This document shows positions 40,388-49,916 of a stretch of DNA of 64,000 nt, one piece after another. The stretch is from Latilactobacillus curvatus JCM 1096 = DSM 20019 (GTDB lineage Bacteria > Bacillota > Bacilli > Lactobacillales > Lactobacillaceae), in contig NZ_CP026116.1 in NCBI RefSeq assembly GCF_004101845.1, positions 806,001 through 870,000 of the forward strand, written 5' to 3'. Made by a program: the position numbers and the translations under genes. How positions within the stretch are numbered: the first letter of the stretch is position 1; the number at the start of each line of letters is the position of its first letter. The notes under the pieces are model-generated. The model ran no database searches and was not told the origin of the DNA. It worked only from the letters and a program-made list of their open reading frames with translations.

Positions 40388-40945
40388 TTAACCTTCTGTG
40401 ATTTCTTTTTCTTTGTTCTTGGCGATTTCGTCAATCTTCTTCGTTGCTTCATTCGTCAATTTTTGAACTTGTTCTTCTAAATCATGCATTTCATCTTCAC
40501 TAATCTCGCTTGCTTTTTCAGCTTTTTTCAAGCTGTCCATTGCATCACGACGTGCATTTCTGATGGCAACTTTGCCGATTTCAGCTTCTTTACCAACTTC
40601 TTTAGCAATTTCCTTCCGACGTTCACCAGTTAATTGTGGAATTACTAAACGGATTACTGAGCCATCGTTGGCTGGTGAAATCCCTAAATCAGCTGTATAA
40701 AGAGCTTTTTCGATATCTTCAAGCGCACCCTTGTCATAAGGGGTAATCAACAAGACCCGTGCTTCTGGGACTGTAATTGCGGCGATTTGGTTAAGTGGTG
40801 TCATTGCACCGTAATACTCAACATTCACGCGGTTGACCAAGCTTGCATTCGCGCGACCAGCACGAATTTGGCCTAATGTTCTTTGTAATGAAGCTTCTGC
40901 TTTTTCCATGCTTGCTTTTGCTTCATCTAAAATTGGATTTGCCAT
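40388..40945 (-). CDS. frr: Ribosome recycling factor
   Basis: A 185-residue protein, the exact family length from [10 protein letters not shown]. It has [29 protein letters not shown] and [10 protein letters not shown], and a C-terminal helix. It splits post-termination ribosomes with EF-G. The ATG at 40945 lies 1 nt after the pyrH stop. The ribosome-binding site GAAGGAGGAG is formed by the last codons (EGGE) of pyrH, so the two are tightly coupled. Confidence 0.97.
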   Translation of the reverse strand: MANPILDEAKASMEKAEASLQRTLGQIRAGRANASLVNRVNVEYYGAMTPLNQIAAITVPEARVLLITPYDKGALEDIEKALYTADLGISPANDGSVIRLVIPQLTGERRKEIAKEVGKEAEIGKVAIRNARRDAMDSLKKAEKASEISEDEMHDLEEQVQKLTNEATKKIDEIAKNKEKEITEG

Positions 40946-40946
40946 A

Positions 40947-41723
<777 letters not shown>

Positions 41724-41761
41724 TTATTTGGGTATGCGATTCTGAATTATCGTAAAACTGC

Positions 41762-41795
41762 AAAAAAAAGGAGCGCAAATTGCGTTCCCTTTTTG
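41762..41795 (-). terminator. Terminator after tsf
   Basis: GGAACGCAA / TTGCGCTCC hairpin (one G-T/A-C difference) followed on the minus strand by eight T residues. Confidence 0.85.
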
Positions 41796-41808
41796 AAGCA
41801 AAATAAGC

Positions 41809-42684
41809 TTATTTGATTTGGCCCATGACTTCATCAACAAAGTTATTTTCTTTTTTCTCGATCCCTTCACCAACTGTGAAACGAACGAAACCTTTAACGC
41901 TACCGTTCTTAGATGCAACAAATTGTGCAACAGTTTGATCTGAGTCTTTGATGAAAGCTTGGTCGTTCAAGCTGATTTCTGACAAGAACTTGTTAACACG
42001 GCCTTCAACGATCTTAGGAATGATGTTTTCTGGTTTGCCTTCGTTCTTTGTTTCTTCAGTTAATACTTCACGTTCGTGATCCAATGTTTCAGCAGGAACA
42101 TCTTCACGAGAAACGTATTGAGGGTTAACAGCTGAAACGTGCATTGCAACGTCATGAGCTGCTTCATCGTCAGCACCTTCTAAAGTAACTAATGAAGCGA
42201 TTTGGCCACCATTGTGTAGGTATGCGCCAAAGTGATCGCCATCATTTTTTTCAACTAATTCGAAACGACGGAAGCTGATCTTTTCGCCGATAACAGCAGT
42301 TAAGTTGATTACTGAGCTAGCAATTGTGCCTTCGCCCATTGGTAATGCTTCTGCAGCTGCCATGTCAGCTGGTTTGTTTTTAGCGATTGTTTCAGCAATA
42401 TCTTTCAATAAAGCTTTGAATTGATCGTTTGAAGCAACGAAGTCAGTTTCTGAGTTCACTTCAACGATTGCAGCAGTGTTACCATCGATGGCGATGCCTG
42501 CTAAACCTTCAGCAGCAATGCGGTCGCTCTTCTTAGCAGCCTTTGCCATCCCTTTTTCACGTAAAGCATCGATTGCTTGAGCAACGTCGCCGTTACTTTC
42601 TACAAGGGCTTTTTTAGCGTCCATGATCCCAACGCCAGTTTTCTTACGTAATTCCATTACTTGAGCAGCTTTAATTTCAGCCAT
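41809..42684 (-). CDS. tsf: Elongation factor Ts
   Basis: A 291-residue protein with the EF-Ts signatures [16 protein letters not shown] and [12 protein letters not shown], and later [19 protein letters not shown]. It recharges EF-Tu with GTP. It lies 106 nt after rpsB, with a hairpin in between that could set the S2 to EF-Ts ratio. Confidence 0.97.
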   Translation of the reverse strand: MAEIKAAQVMELRKKTGVGIMDAKKALVESNGDVAQAIDALREKGMAKAAKKSDRIAAEGLAGIAIDGNTAAIVEVNSETDFVASNDQFKALLKDIAETIAKNKPADMAAAEALPMGEGTIASSVINLTAVIGEKISFRRFELVEKNDGDHFGAYLHNGGQIASLVTLEGADDEAAHDVAMHVSAVNPQYVSREDVPAETLDHEREVLTEETKNEGKPENIIPKIVEGRVNKFLSEISLNDQAFIKDSDQTVAQFVASKNGSVKGFVRFTVGEGIEKKENNFVDEVMGQIK

Positions 42685-42723
42685 AATTCATACCTCCGAC
42701 AATTTATATTCAATATAATTGGT

Positions 42724-42780
42724 TTAAAAAAAGCTGTCCCACAAGTCAGGCAGTATTTGCGAAACCTCTAAGACAGCTTA
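42724..42780 (-). terminator. Attenuator-like hairpin between rpsB and tsf
   Basis: On the minus strand AAGCTGTC pairs with GACAGCTT followed by TTTTTTAAACC, with about 33 nt between the arms. It can partly stop transcripts after rpsB. Confidence 0.7.
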
Positions 42781-42790
42781 TTTGAATCTA

Positions 42791-43585
42791 CTATTTAGCG
42801 TCAGTGTTAGTATCGTTGTCGCCTTCAACTGCTTCAACGATTTCTTCCATTGAGTCTACTGATTTGTTTTCTGCAGCAAATGTAGCTTCTTCAACATCAT
42901 CTTCACCTTGACGGCCTTCGATGATAGCATCAGCCATTTTAGCTGTGATTAAACGAACAGCGCGGATAGCGTCATCGTTTGATGGGATAATAACATCAAT
43001 ATCATCAGGATCTGAGTTAGTATCAACCATAGCAACGACTGGGATATTTAATTTTTGTGCTTCCTTGATAGCAATGCGTTCTTTACGAGGATCAACAACG
43101 AACATTACGTCTGGGATGCGAGGCATATCTTCGATACCGCCTAAGAATTTTTCGAGTTTTTCTTGTTGTTTCTTCAACAAGGCAACTTCTTTCTTAGGTA
43201 AACGATCGAATGTACCATCTTCGTCCATTGCTTTGATTTCTTTAAGACGTTTGATCCGTTTTTGGATTGTGTCCCAGTTAGTCAAAGTCCCACCTAACCA
43301 ACGGTGGTTTACAAAGTATTGGCCTGCACGTACTGATTCTTCAGCAATTGCATCTTGTGCTTGTTTCTTAGTACCAACGAATAAGAATACACCTTCATTA
43401 GCAGCTTCTTCTTTAACGAAGTCATAAGCATCGTCAACCATGCGAACTGTCTTTTGCAAGTCGATGATGTAGATACCATTTCTTTCAGTAAAGATAAATT
43501 TCTTCATTTTTGGGTTCCAACGACGTGTTTGGTGACCGAAGTGAACACCCGCTTCTAATAATTGTTTCATTGACAATACAGCCAT
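42791..43585 (-). CDS. rpsB: 30S ribosomal protein S2
   Basis: A 264-residue protein with [26 protein letters not shown] and [20 protein letters not shown]. The C-terminus is acidic and variable, as in other Firmicutes. It starts with ATG 43585 after a GGAGG site. A long structured leader and a strong promoter lie upstream. Confidence 0.98.
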   Translation of the reverse strand: MAVLSMKQLLEAGVHFGHQTRRWNPKMKKFIFTERNGIYIIDLQKTVRMVDDAYDFVKEEAANEGVFLFVGTKKQAQDAIAEESVRAGQYFVNHRWLGGTLTNWDTIQKRIKRLKEIKAMDEDGTFDRLPKKEVALLKKQQEKLEKFLGGIEDMPRIPDVMFVVDPRKERIAIKEAQKLNIPVVAMVDTNSDPDDIDVIIPSNDDAIRAVRLITAKMADAIIEGRQGEDDVEEATFAAENKSVDSMEEIVEAVEGDNDTNTDAK

Positions 43586-43616
43586 GTCAACAGACCTCCA
43601 TATGGTTTTTTTCGAC

Positions 43617-43676
43617 CACTGGTTTCACTTTTTTAGAGAACTTGTCGCCAAGCACCTCTCTAGAAATCAACCAGTG
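43617..43676 (-). promoter_or_regulatory. Structured rpsB leader
   Basis: In the rpsB 5' untranslated region, CACTGGTT pairs with AACCAGTG. Inside, CTAGAGA pairs with TCTCTA-type sequence around GGTGCTTGGCGACAAG. A nested helix between a strong promoter and the S2 ribosome-binding site suggests autoregulation by S2 binding, as known for r-protein leaders. I cannot confirm which described class it belongs to. Confidence 0.6.
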
Positions 43677-43710
43677 TGAATTATTTTTTGGTATTGAAAT
43701 ACCGTTTAAA

Positions 43711-43739
43711 AGTATACTAAAAATAACAAGGCGCGTCAA
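43711..43739 (-). promoter_or_regulatory. rpsB promoter
   Basis: Minus strand: TTGACG (43739-43734), 17 nt, TATACT (43716-43711). It is a near-consensus housekeeping promoter about 130 nt before rpsB, giving a long leader. Confidence 0.82.
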
Positions 43740-43746
43740 CAAGAAC

Positions 43747-44286
43747 TTACATGCCGCCCAATTGTTTCTGATAACGGGTTGCATCTTGTGGTTGGTGGCT
43801 CACTGAGGTAACGCCACTCACTGTTTCAACCGCTCGATAGCCCGCTTTTAGCGCGACTTGCTGACTCGCCACGTTTTCGTGTGCAGCAATGATACTCAAC
43901 TGGTCAAGTTCCAATTCACTGGCCGCGTATTGTTCAATGGCGGCTAGTGCGCGATGCATGACACCTCGTCCGCGGAAAGCTTCATCTAACCAATAGCCAA
44001 CTTCACCCGCACGATTCAAGTCGTCAATATTGTGGACATCAATCGTACCAACTAACTGGTGGTCATCCCAAATCGTTGCCATCCAAAGTTCCTGGTTTGC
44101 CATTTGTTGTTGCGCATATTTTAAAAAGCCAAGTTCATCGGCCACTGATTCGATATCGCCCACCCATGGTAACCAAGTATCGAGATTGACGCGATTTTGA
44201 TCCACTAACTGAAATAACGCCGGCGCATCCGCTTCCGTCACAGGTTGTAAATGAATGTGTTGATCGACAACTAACTTAGGTTGCAT
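43747..44286 (-). CDS. GNAT N-acetyltransferase, RimJ/RimL type
   Basis: A 179-residue protein with LQPVTEADAPALFQLVDQNR at the start, then EVGYWLDEAFRGRGVMHRAL (acetyl-CoA loop RGRG) and IAAHENVASQQVALKAGYRAVET. It belongs to the group that acetylates ribosomal protein N-termini or similar amines, and the substrate here is unknown. It lies 15 nt after the GIY-YIG gene, so probably in one unit with it and the methyltransferase gene. Confidence 0.88.
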   Translation of the reverse strand: MQPKLVVDQHIHLQPVTEADAPALFQLVDQNRVNLDTWLPWVGDIESVADELGFLKYAQQQMANQELWMATIWDDHQLVGTIDVHNIDDLNRAGEVGYWLDEAFRGRGVMHRALAAIEQYAASELELDQLSIIAAHENVASQQVALKAGYRAVETVSGVTSVSHQPQDATRYQKQLGGM

Positions 44287-44301
44287 ATTGGTCTCTCCAT
44301 T

Positions 44302-44577
44302 CTAAAATTGAGTTCTTGAAATGCCATGTTCCATTAAATATTGTTCTTTTTTGCGGCGGGGTTGATGTTTGAACGCATACTCTGCTTTAAGCGCCGCCGA
44401 TTTATCACTAAACGTTTCAAAATATAATAACCGCACTGGTCGGCGCAATTTTGTGTACTTCGCACCTTTGCCAGCATTGTGCGTGGCAACGCGTTTGGTA
44501 ACGTCGGTCGTGAACCCCCCATAAAAACTATGATCGGCGCAGACTAATACGTAAAAATAATAAGCCTTCTCAGTCAT
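44302..44577 (-). CDS. GIY-YIG nuclease-fold protein (UPF0213/YhbQ type)
   Basis: About 91 residues with [38 protein letters not shown]. This is a GIY-YIG core in which the motif reads FYV..FYGG and the helix arginine and Asn-Gly are kept. The family is small and single-domain, with weak nuclease activity reported for some members. The ATG at 44577 overlaps the end of the upstream methyltransferase gene by 8 nt. The longer open frame upstream runs inside that gene and is rejected. Confidence 0.87.
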   Translation of the reverse strand: MTEKAYYFYVLVCADHSFYGGFTTDVTKRVATHNAGKGAKYTKLRRPVRLLYFETFSDKSAALKAEYAFKHQPRRKKEQYLMEHGISRTQF

Positions 44578-45313
44578 TGTCAGCCATGAATAACTTCGTG
44601 CGCATCTCTGGTGTATAGTGGCTGTCTTGGTCATAAATCGTCAGTTCCGGAAGCATTCGTAAGCCCCCTTTTTTACCATCTTTGACCGCTTCAATTAACA
44701 CCATATTCGCTTCTTTGCCTGCTTTGGGATAAACAAACCGGACGCGTTTGGGTTCCATGCGTGCGGCGCGTAGTTCGTCACAGATTTCTAAGAACCGTTC
44801 GGGACGGTGGACTAAATACCCTTTACCATTCATCTTTAACAGGCCACTCATGGTTTGAACCACAGTGCGTAAGTCCGTTGCAATCTCATGCCGCGCCAGT
44901 GCCAGATGTTGATTGGGATTTTTTTGACTATTGGGTTCAACCTTAAAATATGGTGGATTACAGGTCACAATATCGACGCTGTCCTTATGAATCTTAGTGT
45001 TAACGTCTTTCAAATCCATATTGAGCATTGTCACCTGGTCGGTTAAGTCATTTAATTCAATTGACCGTTGTGCCATGTCGGCCAACCGTTCTTGAAGTTC
45101 AACACCGATAATTTGACCATTTGTTTTGGGACTCATGAATAATCCAACCGCCCCATTGCCTGCGCACAAATCGACAATCGTCCCGCGTTTTGGTAACTGG
45201 GCAAAGTCGGCTAACAACACCGCATCCATCGAATAGGAAAAGACGGATGGGCTTTGAATAATCTGAATATCTAAGCGAAATAATTGGTCAATTCGCTCAT
45301 CTGCTTTTAACAT
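44570..45313 (-). CDS. tRNA1(Val) A37 N6-methyltransferase-like (TrmN6/YfiC)
   Basis: A 247-residue class I methyltransferase. It has motif [14 protein letters not shown] (about 50-62), motif [11 protein letters not shown] and the YfiC-type opening ([33 protein letters not shown]). NPPY indicates N6-adenine methylation, and the family modifies A37 of tRNA-Val in E. coli. The start ATG 45313 is chosen because homology begins there. Co-occurrence with the GIY-YIG gene is usual in Firmicutes. Confidence 0.9.
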   Translation of the reverse strand: MLKADERIDQLFRLDIQIIQSPSVFSYSMDAVLLADFAQLPKRGTIVDLCAGNGAVGLFMSPKTNGQIIGVELQERLADMAQRSIELNDLTDQVTMLNMDLKDVNTKIHKDSVDIVTCNPPYFKVEPNSQKNPNQHLALARHEIATDLRTVVQTMSGLLKMNGKGYLVHRPERFLEICDELRAARMEPKRVRFVYPKAGKEANMVLIEAVKDGKKGGLRMLPELTIYDQDSHYTPEMRTKLFMADND

Positions 45314-45347
45314 CGTTCTACCTTCAACCTCATTTGTATTTAGGCAT

Positions 45348-45380
45348 ATTATAACAAAGAGTATCATTATTTGGTATAAT
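45348..45380. promoter_or_regulatory. Divergent extended -10 promoters (trmN6-like and plsC)
   Basis: Minus strand TGTTATAAT with the box at 45353-45348 drives the methyltransferase gene. Plus strand TGGTATAAT with the box at 45375-45380 drives plsC. The two boxes are only 21 nt apart. Confidence 0.7.
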
Positions 45381-45417
45381 GAGCAGATACTAGTCACGTT
45401 TGAAAGGAATCTAAACT

Positions 45418-46041
45418 ATGTTTTTCTCATTTGCACGTTTTATCGTCCGCATTTTAGCCTGGTTATTGAATGGCAATTTGAAGGTCGAAAATAAAGAAGC
45501 CCTGCCCGAAGGGACTTATGTTTTAGTTGGCCCGCACCGGACTTGGTGGGATCCAATCTTCTTCGCACTTGCTGCTAGTCCCCGAAAGTTCACGTTCATG
45601 GCTAAAGAAGAACTCTTTAAAAACCCAATTTTACGCTTCATCTTAACCCACGCAAACGCATTTCCTGTGAACCGAACAAATCCTGGTCCATCGGCGATTA
45701 AAACGCCAGTAAAAGCCCTTCGCTCAAAAGAACTTTCGTTAATCATGTTCCCCACTGGTAGCCGCTATTCAAGCGAACTTAAAGGCGGCGCGGTCGTAAT
45801 TGCCAAGATGGCGCGGGTCCCACTCGTACCAGCAGTCTACCAAGGACCATTAAAATTCTCTGATGTTTTAAAACGGAAAAAGATTACGATTCGTTTTGGT
45901 GAACCAATCCCAATCGATCCGAAATTAAAACTCAACGAAGAAAACTTAGAAATCGTCAATCATCAAATGCAAGCTGCATTTGACCAAATTGACCACGAAA
46001 TTAACCCTGATTTTAAATATGAACTACCTGATAAAAAATAA
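45418..46041 (+). CDS. plsC: 1-acyl-sn-glycerol-3-phosphate acyltransferase
   Basis: A 207-residue membrane-associated acyltransferase making phosphatidic acid. It has the HX4D catalytic block HRTWWD (about 40-45), FMAKEELFKNPILRFIL and MFPTGSRYSS (the EGTR-like site, with PTGSR here), then LVPAVYQGP. One N-terminal hydrophobic segment is present. The product feeds CdsA. It has its own extended -10 promoter and terminator. Confidence 0.92.
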   Translation: MFFSFARFIVRILAWLLNGNLKVENKEALPEGTYVLVGPHRTWWDPIFFALAASPRKFTFMAKEELFKNPILRFILTHANAFPVNRTNPGPSAIKTPVKALRSKELSLIMFPTGSRYSSELKGGAVVIAKMARVPLVPAVYQGPLKFSDVLKRKKITIRFGEPIPIDPKLKLNEENLEIVNHQMQAAFDQIDHEINPDFKYELPDKK

Positions 46042-46045
46042 TAAC

Positions 46046-46082
46046 AAAAAACTGCTAGATGATATCATCTAGCAGTTTTTTT
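46046..46082. terminator. Bidirectional terminator after plsC and mgtA
   Basis: AAAAAACTGCTAGATGA / TCATCTAGCAGTTTTTT is a perfect stem. It reaches the mgtA stop codon on the other strand. Confidence 0.9.
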
Positions 46083-48627
46083 AACGCGTTAAATTCTTAA
46101 CCGCATTCGTCACCAATAGATAGACCGTAACTAATGCCACTGCAATCCAGCCAAATTGTGTTGGAATCGCTTGGAAATCAACGGCTTGTCTAAGCGGTGT
46201 CAATACCAGAATACCTCCAATTAACAAACTGATTAAACTCCCCAAGTAAACACGCCAATTTGCGTGATCCTTGAACGGTGATGCTGGTGTCCGTAATACA
46301 TAAACCACTAGCATCTGCGTCAATAAACCAACGACGAACCAACTCGCTTGGAAAGCCCCCTGTTGAGCTGATGTTTGCAGGCCAAATCCAAACCAGAGAA
46401 TCGCAAACGTTAAAATATCAACCATTGAGCTCAACGGTCCTAGAATAAACGCACTCTTCAGTAAGCCTTTAGTTGCCCACTGTGTTGGTTGGCGCAATTG
46501 ATCTTCAGCAACCCGATCCCAAGGTAACCAGAGTTGGGCGACATCATACAGTAAATTCTGGACAAGAATTTGCAGTGACAACATTGGTAAAAATGGTAAA
46601 CAGATGCTGGCAACCAGCACGCTCAAAACATTTCCTAGATTAGAAGCTAACGTAATCCGAATGTACTTATACATATTGATAAAGACTCTCCGTCCTTCAA
46701 GCACCCCGTGTTCTAAAACATTCAAATCTTTTTCCAGTAGGATTACATCGCTAGCATCCTTTGTGAGGTCTGCGGCATTATCAACTGAAATCCCGACATC
46801 TGCTTGTTTCAAAGCTGTCGTATCATTAATGCCATCGCCTATGAAACCGACGACTTCCCCTTGTGCTTATAATAAACGGATTAAACGCGCTTTTTGAAGT
46901 GGAGCCAATTTGGCAAATAATGCTTGCTCGGTTAATAGCTCACTGACTTGTGCATCCGTTAACGTCTCTAACATCTCACCAGTGGTCACAGCTAGATTCT
47001 GAATGCCCACTTTTTGGGCAACTTGCTGCGTCGTTAAAGCACTGTCACCCGTTAAAATTTTGACCGCCACTTGATGAGCTTGTAGTTGTTGAATTGCCGA
47101 GATAGCTGATTGTTTTGGTGGGTCCAAAAAGCCCAAAAAGCCGGCGAAAATCAAACCTTGATTACCAACGCGGTCAATTGATGCCGTCTCTGCTAACTCA
47201 TCTTGATAAGCAACCGCCAGCATCCGCATCCCTTGTTGTGCCAAACGATCATGCACTGCCACTAGGTTCTGCTTTTGCACTTCAGTCAACGGCTCAATCT
47301 GATCCGCTAACCTGACTTGGGAACACATTGCTAGCACTTCTTCAAAGGCCCCTTTTGGCACTAATTGATTACCTGCATGGTTTTTGAGCCAGACCGTTAG
47401 CCGCCGCCGCTCGAAATTAAATGGAATCTCGCCCAATTTTTAATATGGAAAGTCATCATTGGTTTGGTCTTGTTCATAGTAATGAATAATCGCTTCATCC
47501 AGAAGGTTCTGCCAGCCGGATTGACCCTTGGCGTTCAAATATGCTAATCGCAAAACTTGCACATCCCGCTTTCCTAAAATATCTGCATAGTACATCAATT
47601 TAATATGATCTTCCGTCAACGTCCCCGTTTTATCCGTACATAAAACCGACATCGCCCCGAGATTCTGAATGGCTTTTAACTGCTTTACGATGACCTGTTG
47701 TTGACTTAAAACGACACTGCCTTTCGCCAGATTACTATTGACGATCATCGGTAACATCTCCGGTGTCAAACCAACTGCCACTGCAATCGCAAAGAAAAAC
47801 GACTGTTGCCAATCTCCCTTAGTCACACCATTAATCACAAATACAAAGGGCACCAAAACGAGCATCATGCGAATTAATAACCAACTGATGTGTTTTAACC
47901 CTGCATCAAATTGATTCGGTCGCGACTTAGGTTCAGTAGTCACAATTGCGCTAAAGCAAGTCGCTTGACCCGTGGCAATCACTAACGCGGTAGCTTGCCC
48001 ATTGACAACGGTGCTGCCCATCAGCAATAAACTCGCCATATCCGCCGCATTCATTACGTCAGTTGCTTACGCTGTTATGCGTTTGCTCACGGGTTTTGAT
48101 TCACCCGTCAAAGAAGATTGATTAATTTGTAAATCATGGCTCGCCAGAATTTTTAAATCAGCATTCACCAAATCCCCCGTCTGCAGCTGCACAATATCCC
48201 CAGGTACCAGACTTTGTGCGGCAACTTCAGTTGGTTGACCCTCAATTACAACCCGGCTGGTCTTTGCCAACATCGCTTGTAAAGCAATGCTCGCTTGCTC
48301 GGACTTGCGCTCTTGCACGAATCGAATGCTACTAGACACAACAATCATGATTAACATAACTATCGCGCCATCAATATCTCGACTGAGCCAGGAGATGATC
48401 ATTAAGACGGCTAATACGCCGATAAACGGATCTTGCACGCTCTGCCAACTAGCTCGCAATAACGAACGCTGTTGCCGCTTTTGAATCGTATTTTCCCCAT
48501 AGGTTTGTAACCGTGCTGTTCGTTGCTGCCGTGATAACCCCTTCTTGTCAGTTTCGAAATGTTCTAAACTCGCTTTTGGCGTTAATTGATTAATCTGATT
48601 GAGTGTCATTTTAATTGTCTTAGCCAT
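46081..48627 (-). pseudogene. mgtA: Magnesium-translocating P-type ATPase MgtA, three nonsense codons
   Basis: The whole P3-type ATPase can be followed in one frame over about 848 codons. An N-terminal part with DPFIGVLAVLMIISW is followed by the actuator (SSLTGESKPVSK), the phosphorylation site LCTDKTGTLTEDH, the nucleotide-binding region (EIPFNFERRRLTV), GDGINDTTALKQADVGISV and the last six membrane segments. Three in-frame TAA codons interrupt it at 48069-48067, 47442-47440 and 46869-46867. At the second and third, Gln is the expected residue (Y-Q-KLGEIPF, LL-Q-AQGEVVGF), so CAA-to-TAA changes explain them. There are no frameshifts. ATG 48627 follows GGAGGG. The gene should yield only fragments, although its M-box riboswitch looks intact. 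Confidence 0.9.
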
Positions 48628-48657
48628 CGTAATCCCTCCCATTCGCAGCTGATCCGC

Positions 48658-48688
48658 ATAAAAAAGGCATCCTCAAAGAAAGGATGCC
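48658..48688 (-). terminator. M-box expression-platform terminator
   Basis: Minus strand AGGCATCC / GGATGCCT followed by TTTTTTATG, between the riboswitch and the mgtA ribosome-binding site. It should form when Mg2+ is plentiful. Confidence 0.85.
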
Positions 48689-48705
48689 TCACAAGAAAAA
48701 CAAGC

Positions 48706-48866
48706 CATTCCAATCGTTGAGCTTTAGCACTATATGACGTAGAACTTTGTTCAGCTACATTAGAAAAAGCCTTCAGGGCAGTTTCTGTTGACTCAATTGG
48801 CATCTCTCGATGTTTCTGAGTAGCAGCGTTTGTTCATATAGGAGCCTCACCTAACGGATTAGCGAT
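48706..48866 (-). promoter_or_regulatory. M-box (ykoK leader) magnesium riboswitch
   Basis: Reading the minus strand, the conserved M-box strings appear in order: CGTTAGGTGAGGCTCCTATA, ACGCTGCTACTCAG-like, GAGAGATGCCAATTGAGTCA, CAACAGAAA, then AGTGCTAAAGCTCAACGATTG. These match the known ykoK/M-box leader that turns off Mg2+ transporter genes at high Mg2+. A terminator follows. The aptamer looks complete although the mgtA it controls is broken. Confidence 0.93.
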
Positions 48867-48924
48867 ATCAATATATTTATATATCTATCACACCAAATCG
48901 ACTTCAAAATACAATTAAACAGAC

Positions 48925-49857
48925 TTATTGAAGATATTCATTTAAAAATTGCGCAACTTTATTACGATAGGTTGTTGGATCTGTAGCCAAGGCTTCACCA
49001 TGAGCTGCCCCCGGAACCACCCAGAGTTGTTTAGGTGCATGCGCCGCTTTGTAATTTGTATACACCATTTTGGTTGGTACAAATTTATCTTGATCGCCAT
49101 GGATCATGAAGATTGGCAATTTCGAGTTAGCTAAACTCTTAGCAGTATCGCCATCATTAAAGTTATAGCCGGCGCGAACCCGTGCCATCCAATTCGTTGT
49201 GTAAAATAACGGGAATTTCGGCAATCCAAAGAGATCGTTTAGTTGGTAAGCGAGTTCGTCAGCGATGCTATTATACCCACAATCTTCAATCACCGCTTTC
49301 ACCTGCTTAGGTAATTTTTCACCCGCGGTAAACATGACGGTCGCGCCACCCATGCTGACCCCGAAAAGGGCAATTTGACTATCCTGTCCGTTGGTAGCGA
49401 CAATTTTTTGGGCCCACTTGACGTAATCCAAGCGATCCGTCCAACCATAGCCAATGGCATCGCCTTCCGATTCACCTGCTGCACGGTCATCCGGCGCGAG
49501 AACGTTGTAGCCAAGATCGTGATACATGTGAATATAGCGTGCCATATCCTCTTTTTTACCCATATAGCCGTGCGCAACTAAAATTATTTTGTTCGTAGGT
49601 TTTGTTGCTGGCACATAAATTGCCGCCAATTTTAAATCATCTGTGGCAGATTGTTGATGCCACTTTGATTGTTTAACATTTTTTAACCAACGTTGATTGT
49701 CTTGATAGACTTTCGTTGGCTTACCACCATTTAAAAATGATTTTTGCCCCGGTACAAATGCGTATTGATACATATACATAGTGGCACCAAATAGTGCTAC
49801 CACCACTAAGACAACAACGCTAATTAACGACCATTTCAGCCAGCGTCTTTTCTTCAT
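48925..49857 (-). CDS. Membrane-anchored alpha/beta hydrolase
   Basis: A 310-residue protein with a single N-terminal membrane helix (WSLISVVVLVVVALFGATMY, about 9-28). The catalytic domain outside has LVAHGYMGKKED (oxyanion region), nucleophile Ser in LFGVSMGGA, Asp in HGDQDKFVP and His in GAAHGEA. It is similar to the cell-surface hydrolases/esterases common in lactobacilli. The substrate is not predictable. It has no close operon partner. Confidence 0.87.
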   Translation of the reverse strand: MKKRRWLKWSLISVVVLVVVALFGATMYMYQYAFVPGQKSFLNGGKPTKVYQDNQRWLKNVKQSKWHQQSATDDLKLAAIYVPATKPTNKIILVAHGYMGKKEDMARYIHMYHDLGYNVLAPDDRAAGESEGDAIGYGWTDRLDYVKWAQKIVATNGQDSQIALFGVSMGGATVMFTAGEKLPKQVKAVIEDCGYNSIADELAYQLNDLFGLPKFPLFYTTNWMARVRAGYNFNDGDTAKSLANSKLPIFMIHGDQDKFVPTKMVYTNYKAAHAPKQLWVVPGAAHGEALATDPTTYRNKVAQFLNEYLQ

Positions 49858-49916
49858 GTGCTAAATTCCTCCCGATTTACTCCGCAATAATAATAGTCGT
49901 GTTTTTTTGAAACTGC

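Noticed and set aside
44578-44634. Longer N-terminus for the GIY-YIG protein
   Set aside because: The extra residues overlap the upstream methyltransferase gene and lie outside the conserved domain. ATG 44577 fits the family start.
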